The notes beneath the pieces were generated by a model, which saw nothing but the letters and a program-made list of their open reading frames with translations, searched no databases and was not told where the DNA came from. From contig NZ_WITC01000085.1 in the NCBI RefSeq assembly GCF_009601505.1, positions 124,001 through 188,000 of the forward strand: a stretch of 64,000 bases of DNA, written 5' to 3'. The translations under genes and the position numbers were made by a program. Positions within the stretch are counted from its first letter, which is position 1, and the number at the start of each line of letters is the position of its first letter. The DNA comes from Sinorhizobium terangae. GTDB taxonomy: Bacteria > Pseudomonadota > Alphaproteobacteria > Rhizobiales > Rhizobiaceae. Positions 8,664 to 17,813 of this stretch are shown one piece after another.

Positions 8664-8981
8664 ATGGACAATGCCGCGATCGAGGAAACGTTCGAAACGC
8701 TGGGACCGGTGACGATCCGCCGCATGTTCGGCGGCAAAGGCATCTATTTCGAAGGCGTGATCTTCGCGCTCGAGGTCGACGGCGAAATCCTACTCAAAGG
8801 CGACACCGAATCGGCACCGGAATACGAGCAGGCAGGCTGCCGCCAATGGGAGTATGAGGGGAAAGGCAAGCCGGTGAAGATGCCCTACTGGAGCATTCCT
8901 GATCCGGCGCTCGACGATCCGGACGAGATGGCCCGGTGGGTGAGGATTGCCTATGCGGCAGCGCTCAGAACGAGAAAATAG
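8664..8981 (+). CDS. TfoX/Sxy N-terminal domain protein
   Basis: This 105-residue protein matches the stand-alone TfoX N-terminal domain: LGPVTIRRMFGGKGIYFEGVIFA followed by VDGEILLKGD and a YWSIPDPALDDPDEMARWV tail. It begins three bases after the stop of the Mo-cofactor fusion gene, so it is the last gene of that operon. TfoX domains are linked to competence control in Haemophilus, but small alphaproteobacterial versions have no established role. A regulatory role here would be speculation. Confidence 0.85.
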   Translation: MDNAAIEETFETLGPVTIRRMFGGKGIYFEGVIFALEVDGEILLKGDTESAPEYEQAGCRQWEYEGKGKPVKMPYWSIPDPALDDPDEMARWVRIAYAAALRTRK

Positions 8982-9013
8982 GGTGGTGCAGCCGAACTGA
9001 TGAGGCCAGCAGC

Positions 9014-9421
9014 TTAGCCAAGAGCCCGAACGGCATCGGCGGCGAAACGCGACAGCGGCTGGGGCAGGGCGGAGAGATCGAACCAGCCGATGTCGGAGAG
9101 CTTGTCAGGTTCGGTGAGACGCGGCTCGCCTGAAAAATCGTCCGTCACGTAGATCAGCGAGATCCAGTGCTGCTGGTCGGCCTCGATCACCTGCTCGCTG
9201 ATGCAGAGAAAGCGGGTCGAATGGATGGAAAGTCCGCTTTCCTCTTCCGCCTCCCGCCGCGCCGCATCCTCAGCGCACTCCATATGGTCGACCTTGCCCC
9301 CGACGATGTTCCAGTGACCCGCCTCTGGTGCCTTGAGGCGCCGGCAAAGCAGGATCTTGCCTTCGCGCATGATGGCGAGGCCGCAGCCAACACCGGGGAA
9401 ATCGATGCCGGGAAGAGCCAT
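9014..9421 (-). CDS. Nudix hydrolase
   Basis: This protein of about 135 residues contains an intact Nudix box, G-K-V-D-H-M-E then seven residues then REAEEESG, which fits GX5EX7REUXEEXGU. Nudix enzymes cleave nucleoside diphosphates linked to another moiety. The substrate is not predictable, although GKILLCRRLKAPEAGHW resembles MutT/ADP-ribose type members. The ATG at 9421 gives MALPGIDFPGVG. An alternative TTG at 9436 overlaps the helicase stop in a TTGA arrangement and would add MTSGP, hinting at coupling. The gene follows the helicase on the minus strand. Confidence 0.9.
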   Translation of the reverse strand: MALPGIDFPGVGCGLAIMREGKILLCRRLKAPEAGHWNIVGGKVDHMECAEDAARREAEEESGLSIHSTRFLCISEQVIEADQQHWISLIYVTDDFSGEPRLTEPDKLSDIGWFDLSALPQPLSRFAADAVRALG

Positions 9422-9432
9422 CGGGCCGGAGG

Positions 9433-10941
9433 TCAAGCCTTGCCGGCGATCAGCATGAAGGCGGGGATCTCGTCGCCGAAACCGACCGGCGTCGGACCGT
9501 CGTCATGATCGCGACGATGCCGGTTGCGGCGGTCGCGATTGTCGTCATTGGCGGCATTCTGCGCACGGCCCGGCCGATCGTTGCGGCTGGCATGGCCACG
9601 CCCGTTGTCTGCATTGCGTTCCGGTTTCACCGCGCCCGCCCTTTCCGCGACTGGTTCGAGTTCAGCCGCACTATCCGCATAGGCGGTATCGGATCTATGA
9701 TCGGAACGGCCCTTGCCGGAACGTTCCACATCTTTTTTGCGATCCTTGTGGCGATCGCGGCCACGATCCTTGCGGCCGGCATCGTGGCTTTCCATCGGCT
9801 CCGGGAGCTCGGAAAGGTCACCGTTCAGCCACTCGACCTTCTGGCCGATCAGCTTCTCGATGGCGTCGGCGAACTTCGTGTCGCGCCTCGTGACAAGCGT
9901 GAAGGAGGCGCCGGAACGTCCCGCTCGTCCGGTGCGGCCGATGCGGTGAACATAATCTTCCGCGTGAATCGGGACGTCGAAATTGAAAACATGGCTGACG
10001 TCCGGAATATCCAGGCCGCGCGCCGCGACATCCGAAGCAACGAGCAGCTTGATATTGCCGTCCTTGAAATTGGCGAGCATCGTCATGCGCGAGCGCTGGT
10101 CCATGTCGCCATGCAGTGCGCCGACGGAGAAGCCGTGGCGATCGAGCGAACGGAAGAGATCGGCGACATCCTTCTTGCGGTTGCAGAAGATGATTGCGTT
10201 CTTCAATTCGTCCTGGGCGCGGATCAGGTCGCGCAGGACGGCGCGTTTCTCATAGTCCTTGGCATGTGAGGCAACGAACCGCTGCGTCACGGTGTTCGCG
10301 GTGGAGGCGGGACGGGCGACCTCCACACGCTCCGGATTCTGCAGGAATCGGTCGGCAAGCTTCTGGATTTCCGGCGGCATCGTCGCCGAGAAGAACAGCG
10401 TCTGGCGCGTGAAGGGAATGAGCTTCGCGATGCGTTCGATGTCCGGGATGAAACCCATGTCGAGCATGCGGTCTGCTTCATCAATGACGAGGATCTCAAC
10501 GCCTGACATCAAAAGCTTGCCACGCTCGAAATGGTCGAGCAGACGGCCGGGGGTGCAGATCAGCACATCGGCTCCACGCTCGAGCTTGCGGTCCTGTTCG
10601 TCAAAGGAAACGCCACCGATCAAAAGCGCGATGTTGAGCTTGTGGTTCTTGCCGTACTTGTCGAAGTTTTCCGCGACCTGTGCGGCGAGTTCACGCGTCG
10701 GCTCGAGGATCAGCGTGCGCGGCATCCGGGCGCGGGCGCGACCCTTTTCCAGCAGCGTCAGCATCGGCAGAACGAAGGACGCCGTCTTGCCGGTTCCGGT
10801 CTGTGCAATGCCCAAGATGTCGCGGCGCTGCAGCGCCGGAGGGATGGCCCCAGCCTGGATCGGTGTAGGAGTTGCATAGCCCGCGTCGGTAACGGCGGAG
10901 AGAACTTTTTGGCTCAGGCCAAGGTCAGCAAAATTTGTCAA
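9433..10941 (-). CDS. DEAD-box RNA helicase (RhlE-like)
   Basis: This 502-residue ATP-dependent RNA helicase has all core motifs: TPTPIQ near residue 25, AQTGTGKT at 46-53, PTRELA, DEAD at 154-157, SAT at 185-187, ARGLDIP and HRIGRTGRAG. The core of about 375 residues is followed by a C-terminal tail of about 125 residues that is rich in Arg, Lys, Asp and Asn and low in complexity, as in many RhlE/CsdA-like proteins where it aids RNA binding. Translation appears to start at a TTG (MTNFADLGLS), with no ATG nearby in frame. The Nudix gene follows directly. The likely role is RNA remodelling in ribosome assembly or cold response, inferred from family. Confidence 0.95.
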   Translation of the reverse strand: MTNFADLGLSQKVLSAVTDAGYATPTPIQAGAIPPALQRRDILGIAQTGTGKTASFVLPMLTLLEKGRARARMPRTLILEPTRELAAQVAENFDKYGKNHKLNIALLIGGVSFDEQDRKLERGADVLICTPGRLLDHFERGKLLMSGVEILVIDEADRMLDMGFIPDIERIAKLIPFTRQTLFFSATMPPEIQKLADRFLQNPERVEVARPASTANTVTQRFVASHAKDYEKRAVLRDLIRAQDELKNAIIFCNRKKDVADLFRSLDRHGFSVGALHGDMDQRSRMTMLANFKDGNIKLLVASDVAARGLDIPDVSHVFNFDVPIHAEDYVHRIGRTGRAGRSGASFTLVTRRDTKFADAIEKLIGQKVEWLNGDLSELPEPMESHDAGRKDRGRDRHKDRKKDVERSGKGRSDHRSDTAYADSAAELEPVAERAGAVKPERNADNGRGHASRNDRPGRAQNAANDDNRDRRNRHRRDHDDGPTPVGFGDEIPAFMLIAGKA

Positions 10942-10991
10942 AGGGAAAACTGTTTCCGTTCCGGTTCAATAGAACACTGATCGATCGATGG

Positions 10992-11016
10992 AAAATGCGC
11001 CACCACGTGGCGGCGC
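10992..11016 (-). terminator. Probable intrinsic terminator for the M23 peptidase gene
   Basis: Read on the minus strand, arms of ten bases (GCGCCGCCAC and GTGGTGGCGC, one mismatch) form a hairpin followed by ATTTTCC. It lies between the end of the M23 gene and the start of the helicase gene. The U-tract is short, so strength is uncertain. Confidence 0.5.
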
Positions 11017-11138
11017 TCTTAAGCCGAAAGGCGCCGAAAGTCAAGAAATCCAGCACGTTGAAGCTGTGAAAGGTAAACGAGTGCGAATCTTCCCATTTCT
11101 TGTCAAGCGGAAGGAGACGGTGCTGGCGCCTGTAAACA

Positions 11139-12467
11139 TCAATCCATCAGGCCCGCGAGCTTCGTTCCGGCGCGAAGAAACCGCACCGGATCGACGGCGC
11201 GGCCATTCAGGCGAACTTCGTAGTGCAGGTGCGGGCCGGTCGACCGCCCCGTACTTCCGGACTTGGCGATGACGTCGCCTGCTCGCACATGGTCTCCGAC
11301 ATTGACGAGAATGACCGACAGGTGGGCATAACGGGTCACGACTCCGTCGCCATGATCGATCTCGACCATGTTGCCGTATCCGCCCGTCGGCCCGGCCGTG
11401 GTGACTGTCCCGCCAGCAGCAGAGCGAATGCGCGTGCCGATCGATGTCCGAAAATCGATGCCCGCGTGGAGCGCCAGCCGACCGAGAAACGGATCCAGCC
11501 GGTTGCCGAAATTGCTGGTGACGTCAATGGTAGGCGCAGGACTTTGGAGCGGCAGCTTGCGGGCGGCGTCGCGGGTTTTCTCCAATTCCAGAAGCGCGCT
11601 ATCGAGCGCAACAAGCGACTTTCCGAACGAATCTTCATCCTGCGGTTCGACGAACGGCCCACCGATCGCGCTTCCATCGGCGTCGCTAGCAGAAGCCTCC
11701 GCGGAACCGGCTGGCAGCGTGACGCCGGTGCGTTCCACGATCGTCCTGATCGCTTCGGATGTTCGGGTCGCGCTGCTCGTCAGATGTTCCATGCGTGCCA
11801 TCTGATCGCGTTCGACATCCTTGAGCGAAAGCGTGATCTTGGAAAAATTCCGGTCCGCTCGATCCGAAAGGGTTTCCTTTTCGCCACTTTCGGGCGAGGC
11901 AGGTGCATAGGCGAGGGCGCCGAGACGCGTCGGCGTTGCGCCGGCTTCCCCGTTAAGGCCCATGATTTCTTCGATTGCTTCCACCCCACCGTTCGCATCC
12001 GCAGGCTTTTCGAGGGCGAGGGGGTCAATTACAGGAGATGTGCCCTCACCGAGATCTTCGGAAGTATCAGCACTTGCCGCCAAAGCACCAAACTTGTCGC
12101 TGCGCGACCATAGCGCCGACTGTTGCTCCAGGAGTTTCTCGACCTTCTCCTCGACCACCTGCTGGTCCAGCAACTGCCGACTCGTAACCCGGTCCACTTG
12201 CGCCCTGAGCGCGGTGATCCGGTCTTCGTATTCATGTTGCATGCGAGCCTGGCGAGCGATCGTGCCGCCGATCAGGTCGTCTCTCAGGACGAGATAGGTG
12301 GTAGCCGCCAGATAGCCGACGCTGAAGATCCCGACGACGGATGTAACAAGCGCCGCCATCCATGGGCGAACGGTCATGTGCCGCACCTTATCGCCGCTCG
12401 CCAGGATAAGCACATGACTTTGCCTGCGCTTTCGAAAGGCGCCGTCTGCCGAACGAACAGTCACCAC
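11139..12467 (-). CDS. Membrane-anchored M23 metallopeptidase (LytM-type peptidoglycan endopeptidase)
   Basis: This 442-residue protein has a cytoplasmic N terminus, one transmembrane segment at about residues 35-60 (MAALVTSVVGIFSVGYLAAT), a periplasmic coiled-coil region, a variable linker and a C-terminal LytM domain. The zinc ligands are intact: HAGIDF (HxxxD) and HLHYEV (HxH). It should therefore be an active endopeptidase cutting peptide cross-links, unlike EnvC-type activators. I chose the GTG at 12467, which follows GGCTGGGGGT. The frame stays open to a TTG at 12536. It resembles rhizobial M23 proteins involved in polar growth such as RgsM, but I cannot assign it as that orthologue. 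Confidence 0.88.
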   Translation of the reverse strand: MVTVRSADGAFRKRRQSHVLILASGDKVRHMTVRPWMAALVTSVVGIFSVGYLAATTYLVLRDDLIGGTIARQARMQHEYEDRITALRAQVDRVTSRQLLDQQVVEEKVEKLLEQQSALWSRSDKFGALAASADTSEDLGEGTSPVIDPLALEKPADANGGVEAIEEIMGLNGEAGATPTRLGALAYAPASPESGEKETLSDRADRNFSKITLSLKDVERDQMARMEHLTSSATRTSEAIRTIVERTGVTLPAGSAEASASDADGSAIGGPFVEPQDEDSFGKSLVALDSALLELEKTRDAARKLPLQSPAPTIDVTSNFGNRLDPFLGRLALHAGIDFRTSIGTRIRSAAGGTVTTAGPTGGYGNMVEIDHGDGVVTRYAHLSVILVNVGDHVRAGDVIAKSGSTGRSTGPHLHYEVRLNGRAVDPVRFLRAGTKLAGLMD

Positions 12468-12557
12468 ATCACCCCCAGCCGGATGCGAAATAACTCGCGT
12501 TGCCCGGGAGCGATTACACTTTATTAGGGTTAACAAACCATTGAGCGTTGATCGGTG

Positions 12558-13385
12558 TCAGATGTTGGTGGACGCCGTCATCGAGCGGTAGAAGGATGGC
12601 GTCAGACCGGCTTCCGCACGCGCAACGTCATTGAACGGAGCCTTCAGCGGTCCGCGAAAATTTGCTCGCACGAGTGCCTGAAACGTTGCGGCCGGATCCT
12701 TCTTTTGCCGGGCGCAAAGGAAGCGGAACCATTTTGCACCGACGGCGACGTGGCCCTTTTCGTCCTCGTAGATCACATCGAGAACGGAGGCACTCTCGTG
12801 GTCGCCCGTTTCGCGCATTTTCGCCCGCAGGGGCGGCGTGACGTCGAGCCCGCGGGCTTCGAGTATGAGCGGCACGACGGCAAGGCGCGCGGTCAGGTCG
12901 TTCCGCGTGTCGTGCGCCGCCTGCCACAGGCCGTCATGCGCGGGCAGGTCGCCATAGTCCGCGCCGAGGTCGTTCAGCCTTTGCCGCACCATGCGGAAGT
13001 GTTTCGCCTCCTCGAAGGCGACCTGCATCCATCCGTCGAAGAAAGAATTGGGCACCGGTTCCGAGGCAAAGCGCGCGACGATATCGAGCGCCAGGTCGAC
13101 GGCGTTCAATTCGATGTGGGCGATCGCATGGAGGAGGGCGATGCGCCCTTTCAACGAGCCGAGCGAGCGCCGCTTCACCTGGGTCGGCGGCGTGAGCACG
13201 GGTCTTGCCGGACGGCCTGGCCGCTCCGGAACCGCACGATCCAGCGGGGAGCGCAATGACAGCTTTCTTCCCTGCCAACGCCGAGCCGCCTCCTGCGCGA
13301 GCTCTGTCTTTTGGTGGAGATCCGCTGAGCGAATCGCCTCGATGGCAGCGCCTCGCAGGCTGTGGAACTGCGGAAGCTTGGTCAT
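12558..13385 (-). CDS. DUF455 family ferritin-like protein
   Basis: This 275-residue protein matches the DUF455 ferritin-like family. Helix-bundle carboxylate and histidine ligands are visible in LLHAIAHIELNAVDLALD, FEEAKHFRMVRQRL, EARGLDVTPPL and YEDEKGHVAVGAKWF, giving the repeated E..H pattern of a di-iron centre. Its function is unestablished; it could be a di-iron oxidase or an iron-storage relative. It lies 16 bases downstream of the peroxiredoxin gene on the same strand, suggesting a shared transcript and a link to oxidative stress. I used the ATG of MTKLPQFHSLRG as start. Confidence 0.88.
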   Translation of the reverse strand: MTKLPQFHSLRGAAIEAIRSADLHQKTELAQEAARRWQGRKLSLRSPLDRAVPERPGRPARPVLTPPTQVKRRSLGSLKGRIALLHAIAHIELNAVDLALDIVARFASEPVPNSFFDGWMQVAFEEAKHFRMVRQRLNDLGADYGDLPAHDGLWQAAHDTRNDLTARLAVVPLILEARGLDVTPPLRAKMRETGDHESASVLDVIYEDEKGHVAVGAKWFRFLCARQKKDPAATFQALVRANFRGPLKAPFNDVARAEAGLTPSFYRSMTASTNI

Positions 13386-13401
13386 CCATCGCTCCTTCGG
13401 T

Positions 13402-13869
13402 TCAAAGCGCCTTTGCGGCGGCCAGAACCTCGCTCGCATGACCTGCAACCCTGACCTTTTCCCAGACCCGGTTGATCGTCCCGTCCGGGTTTATCAGGAA
13501 CGTCGTGCGTTCGACGCCCATGTATTTGCGCCCATAGAGGCTCTTTTCCACCCAGACGCCATACGCATTGACGACGTTCTTCTCTTCATCCGCCGCCAGC
13601 GTGACCGTCAAATTGTGCTTCTTGGCGAAGCGATCGTGCTGTTTGACCGAATCGGGCGAGAGCCCGATCAGAGCAACGCCGGCGGCTTCGAATTCGGCGG
13701 CAAGGCCAGAGAAGGAGATCGCTTCCTCGGTGCAGGCCTTGGTATCGTCCTTGGGATAGAAAAAGAGCACCACCGGCTTGCCGCGATGAGCGGAGAGCGA
13801 GATCGCCCCGCCGCCGTCGCGAGGAAGCTCGAAGTCGGGCGCGACATCACCTGGTCCCAATCGTGCCAT
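13402..13869 (-). CDS. bcp: Thiol peroxidase of the Bcp/PrxQ type, 1-Cys form
   Basis: This 155-residue peroxiredoxin reduces hydroperoxides with thioredoxin or a similar donor. It has VAPDFELP, then FFYPKDDTKACTEEA with the peroxidatic Cys46, and the active-site Thr and Arg in ERTTFLINPDG. Cys46 is the only cysteine, so the resolving cysteine found five residues later in E. coli BCP is absent. This is a 1-Cys version needing an external thiol. It leads a probable operon with the DUF455 gene. The region upstream holds a RIME-like repeat. Confidence 0.94.
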   Translation of the reverse strand: MARLGPGDVAPDFELPRDGGGAISLSAHRGKPVVLFFYPKDDTKACTEEAISFSGLAAEFEAAGVALIGLSPDSVKQHDRFAKKHNLTVTLAADEEKNVVNAYGVWVEKSLYGRKYMGVERTTFLINPDGTINRVWEKVRVAGHASEVLAAAKAL

Positions 13870-14286
13870 GATTTAACCTTTCTTACGCCAAGTTTTGCAG
13901 ACATTCGGCAGCTACTGCATGTTTCCTCAAATCGGAGCCGATTTAAAACATGCGGCGATTCAAAGTGCTACAGCGTCCTTTTGCGCGTCTGACGAGACGC
14001 GCGGCGCTGTAGGGCATATCGAAAATCGACGGCGGCCGTCCAGCGGATTTGTGATAGATTTGACAGGTGGCGGACGGCTCCTTCGGCTAGGAGGTTGGTC
14101 GGCGCGTCGTCGTGCAAAAACTGGGGCGATAGCGAGCCTTTCCACAGCATCGGCAGGGACGCGTGGTGACTTGGCTCGACGAATTGTGATCTACATGGGT
14201 GAACAAAGGGTCCGGCCCTCGCGCGCGGCGACTGGCCTTACAAGGAAATTTGCAATGCCGCACTTAGGCGGAGGGCGCCGGCGCCG
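13870..14286. other. Intergenic region between bcp and the AsmA-like gene
   Basis: About 420 bases without a credible gene. It holds the RIME-like palindromic repeat at 13911-14012 and must contain the divergent promoters for bcp and the AsmA-like gene. No clear sigma-70 boxes could be assigned. Open frames here are arginine-rich and look non-coding. Confidence 0.6.
13911..14012. repeat. RIME-like intergenic palindromic repeat, copy 1
   Basis: About 102 bases made of two palindromes. The first pairs GCATGTTT and AAATCG with CGATTT and AACATGC. The second pairs CTACAGCG and GCGCGTCT with AGACGCGC and CGCTGTAG. A related copy lies at 38250-38356. Two linked palindromes of about 105 bases fit the rhizobial RIME1 elements as I remember them. 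Confidence 0.75.
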
Positions 14287-17200
14287 ATGAGCGATATCCG
14301 CGGCGAAAGGGTCTGCTTTCGCAAGGAAGACATCGTCGCGCTGCACGAGCTGCCTTCGGCGCAAGCCCACGATCCGGTCATCGTGCATGCGCCTCGGCCG
14401 GGCGGCGCGCTGCGTTTTCTCGGCAAGATCATACTGTGCTGCTCGCTGCTCGCTTTCGTTGCCGTGGCGTCCCTTGTCGCGGTTATCGAAACCGGCCTGG
14501 TCGACGGGCCGCTCAACACACGGGCACGCACGGCGCTGAACGCTGCTCTTGGCGAAAACTATAATGCCGATGTCGAGAGCACCGTGATCCGCATGACGAG
14601 CGGCGGCGCGCTTGCGCTGAAGGCGCGCGGGGTGACGCTCAAGGAAAGCGGGTCGGGTCGCCACCTCGCTAAGCTCGGCGCAATTTCGATAGCGCTCGAC
14701 CCGTTCTCTCTGATGACCGGACGCATAGCCGTGTCGCGGCTCGAGGCGGAAGAAGGCGAACTCGACACGGGCCTGCTGCCACGCGGCGAACCTATCGACC
14801 TCACGACGATCCGAATCGCGGATGTCGGCGAAGCGCTCGAGAAGTTGTTCGCCCAGGCGGACCGCCTGTCGCGACTGACTGCGGGCAGGGCGACACAAAC
14901 CGTGCTGCTCTCGGATTTCAGCCTATCGGTCACAGGGTCGCGTGGTCGCGCCGTTCCCGTCGAAGTGAAAACGCTCGAGTTCACCCACGACCCCAATAGC
15001 TCCATGCGCGTCGATGGAATCGTTGCGATCGACGGCATCGAAGCGCAATTGACCGCCAAGGCCCTCGGTGAGAACGGCCGCATCGGTGGCTTCGAGGGGA
15101 CCGTCAGCGCTTTGCCGCTCGCTCCCTTTCTCTATCACGGCAAATCGGGAAACGAGGAAGCCTTCGGCGTCGAGGCGGCGGCGGACGTCAGCCTGAAAGC
15201 CAGCCGTGCGGCTGACGGCCAGAAGCCGGCGCTGGAAGTCAGCGTCAGGACAACGCAAGGTTCGTTTCATGCGGGGGGCCTTGTTTCCGCTCTCAACCCG
15301 TCCGACCTGAACGTCTCCTATGATTTTGACCGCGCCTCGGTCGAAATATTGCCGTCCGTCGTCAAGATCGGACGCTCGAGCTTTCCTTTCACGGGCGCCC
15401 TCATCGATCTCGACAAGGTTGCAGAGGCCAGCCCTAAGGGCTTCGCCGTCGACCTTCTCTTGAGGAATGCGAACTCGGACCCCGAAGACATCCAGGAAAA
15501 ACCGCTTGCCTTCGACGCCAAGGCAAGCGGACGCTTCGAGGCAGACAGTCACCGGCTTATTTTCGATCAGCTGGCGATATCGAGCCCACTTGGTTCCATG
15601 GCCGGTTCGCTTTCGGTCGCCTTCGGCAAGACGTCGCCGCAGATCAGCTTCGTCGCGCTCAGCGATCAGATGCATTCCACCGCGGTCAAACAATTGTGGC
15701 CTTGGTGGCTCGCCAAAGGAGCGAGACGGTGGGCGATAGGCAATCTCTTCGGCGGGACTGTGAGCGACGCGCGGATCGAGGTTTCGATACCCGAGGGACG
15801 GATCGCCAATAACCAGGGCGAGCTTAGGCTCGACGAGCGCGAGCTCAACATCAACTTCGCCATTGAAGACACCCGCATCAACATCGCCGGGGAGATTCCG
15901 CCGCTTCGCGACACATCGGGGCGTTTCAAGCTCAGCGGCGAACGCATGGTCGTCGACGTCGGAAAGGGGGCCGCCTATTTCCCATCCGGCCGCTCCGTCG
16001 CCTTGAACGGGGGCGACTTCGTCATACCCGACGTCTATTCGAAGCCGCTGATGGCGGAAATGAAGATCGAGGTCGGCGGGCAAGCCGACGCGATTGCCGA
16101 GCTTGTCGCCTACAAACCGATCCGTGCCCTCCAGAAGACGCCATTCGTGCCGGAGGATTTCACCGGGCCGATGACAGCCCTGGTGGGCGCGCGGTTCGGC
16201 CTGATTTCGGACCAGAAGCCCCCTTCGCCTCTCTGGCAGGCGGAGATGCAGCTACAGGACGTGACGATTAACAAGCCCATTTCCGGTCGTTCCATCGCCA
16301 ACCTGGCGGGCACCATGCGGATCGACAACACCCGGGCGGTGCTTGAGGCCGATGCACTGATCGACGGTTCCAAGATGCGGATCGCACTGACCGAGCCGGT
16401 TGACAGCAAGGCAAACGTGAAGCGAACACGCGAGATCTCGGGGACGCTCGACGACGCCGCCAGGCGGAAGATCGCTCCGGCCTTGTCCGGCATCGTCAGC
16501 GGGCCGGTCGGCGTCGACGTTTCGCTTGCCGAAGACGGCAGCCAATCCGTCAAGGCGGACCTCGGCAAGGCGTCGCTGTCGCTGCCCTGGATCGGGTGGA
16601 GCAAGGGGGCCGGAATCCCTGCAAGAGCCCAATTCGCGGTCAAGGCAACAGACGGCGTGACGGAGGTCGGCGATTTCAATATCGCCGGCGACGGGTTCGG
16701 CGCCGCCGGTCGCCTGCGTGTCGATGACTCGGGCCTGGCATCGGCTGAACTGAACGATGTGCGCCTTGCAAGCGGAGACAATTTCTCCGTCACGATCGAT
16801 CGCAACAAGGGCGGTTATGATGTTGGCTTGACCGGCCGAGCTGTGGACATAAGGCCGGCGCTGGTGCGAGTGAAATCCGGATCCGGTTCATCTGACAGCG
16901 GCAATATCACGCTCAATGCCCGGCTTGACGATGTCACGGGATTCAACGGCGAAGTCCTGTCCAATGTGCGCTTCTTGTATGCGGCTCGCGGGCAACAGAT
17001 CGACGACATCGAACTTTCGGCTGTGACCGGAAGCGGGCAAGCGGTTGTGGCCAAGATGGCAAAATCCGGCGCCGACAACATACTGGAACTGACCACCGGC
17101 GATGCAGGCTCGCTGGCGCGTTTTGCCGATATCTACCGCAACATGAGCGGCGGCCTCATGAATCTGAGGTTGCGCGACCGTGGCGCACGTTCGTGGCGCG

Positions 17201-17673
17201 GTGCTGTTGATGTACGGAAATTCTCACTCGTCGGCGAACAGCGGCTCCAATCCATGGTCTCGACTCCGGCAGGAGAGGATGGCCGCAGCCTCAACCAGGC
17301 CGTTCGCCGCGATATCGATGTGAGCACCGCGCAGTTCGACCGGGGCTTCGCTCAACTCTTCCTGGATCAGGGTACGATCCGCGTCGAAAGCGGCGTCCTG
17401 CGCGGCGTCGATGTAGGGGCGACGTTCCAGGGCACCGTCCGCGACGCACGAGACCGAATGGACATGACGGGCACGTTCATGCCGGCCTACGGCCTGAACC
17501 GTTTGTTCGGCGAACTGCCTCTGATCGGAGTCCTGCTCGGCAACGGCCGTGATCGCGGCCTGCTCGGCATCACCTTCAAGCTGACCGGCCAATTCACGCA
17601 ACCGCAGCTGACGATCAACCCGTTGTCGATCATCGCGCCGGGCGTGTTCCGCAACATCTTCGAGTTTCAGTAA
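14287..17673 (+). CDS. Giant AsmA-like / YhdP-like (DUF3971) envelope protein
   Basis: This 1128-residue protein has a short cytoplasmic N terminus, one transmembrane anchor at about residues 42-67 (FLGKIILCCSLLAFVAVAS) and a very long periplasmic part of repeating beta-strand segments. The end has the AsmA C-terminal pattern with DVSTAQFDRGFAQLFLDQGT, MTGTFMPAYGLNRLFGELPL and LTGQFTQPQLTINPLS. This matches the YhdP/DUF3971 group of AsmA-like bridges thought to carry phospholipids between inner and outer membranes. It stands alone, facing tyrS tail to tail. The outer-membrane lipid transfer role is inferred from family. Confidence 0.9.
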   Translation: MSDIRGERVCFRKEDIVALHELPSAQAHDPVIVHAPRPGGALRFLGKIILCCSLLAFVAVASLVAVIETGLVDGPLNTRARTALNAALGENYNADVESTVIRMTSGGALALKARGVTLKESGSGRHLAKLGAISIALDPFSLMTGRIAVSRLEAEEGELDTGLLPRGEPIDLTTIRIADVGEALEKLFAQADRLSRLTAGRATQTVLLSDFSLSVTGSRGRAVPVEVKTLEFTHDPNSSMRVDGIVAIDGIEAQLTAKALGENGRIGGFEGTVSALPLAPFLYHGKSGNEEAFGVEAAADVSLKASRAADGQKPALEVSVRTTQGSFHAGGLVSALNPSDLNVSYDFDRASVEILPSVVKIGRSSFPFTGALIDLDKVAEASPKGFAVDLLLRNANSDPEDIQEKPLAFDAKASGRFEADSHRLIFDQLAISSPLGSMAGSLSVAFGKTSPQISFVALSDQMHSTAVKQLWPWWLAKGARRWAIGNLFGGTVSDARIEVSIPEGRIANNQGELRLDERELNINFAIEDTRINIAGEIPPLRDTSGRFKLSGERMVVDVGKGAAYFPSGRSVALNGGDFVIPDVYSKPLMAEMKIEVGGQADAIAELVAYKPIRALQKTPFVPEDFTGPMTALVGARFGLISDQKPPSPLWQAEMQLQDVTINKPISGRSIANLAGTMRIDNTRAVLEADALIDGSKMRIALTEPVDSKANVKRTREISGTLDDAARRKIAPALSGIVSGPVGVDVSLAEDGSQSVKADLGKASLSLPWIGWSKGAGIPARAQFAVKATDGVTEVGDFNIAGDGFGAAGRLRVDDSGLASAELNDVRLASGDNFSVTIDRNKGGYDVGLTGRAVDIRPALVRVKSGSGSSDSGNITLNARLDDVTGFNGEVLSNVRFLYAARGQQIDDIELSAVTGSGQAVVAKMAKSGADNILELTTGDAGSLARFADIYRNMSGGLMNLRLRDRGARSWRGAVDVRKFSLVGEQRLQSMVSTPAGEDGRSLNQAVRRDIDVSTAQFDRGFAQLFLDQGTIRVESGVLRGVDVGATFQGTVRDARDRMDMTGTFMPAYGLNRLFGELPLIGVLLGNGRDRGLLGITFKLTGQFTQPQLTINPLSIIAPGVFRNIFEFQ

Positions 17674-17752
17674 GGCGAGCGGCCTCGATCCCGGCGCTGG
17701 TGAGGCGGATCCACCGAGTTGCTGTGGTCCGCGGCAGATGCAAACGCGGACG

Positions 17753-17778
17753 GGATGGGAAGCTGCACGCTCCCATCC
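17753..17778. terminator. Hairpin between convergent AsmA-like gene and tyrS
   Basis: Perfect eight-base arms GGATGGGA and TCCCATCC flank a ten-base loop in the 140-base gap between two convergent genes. There is no long T-run on either side, so it may terminate weakly or only mark the 3' ends. Confidence 0.4.
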
Positions 17779-17813
17779 TGTTCAAGAACGCTTCGGCTTC
17801 CACTCCGAGGGGC

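Noticed and set aside
8664-8981. Competence system suggested by the TfoX-like gene
   Set aside because: Only the N-terminal domain is present and no com or pil genes lie near; it sits in a molybdenum cofactor operon.
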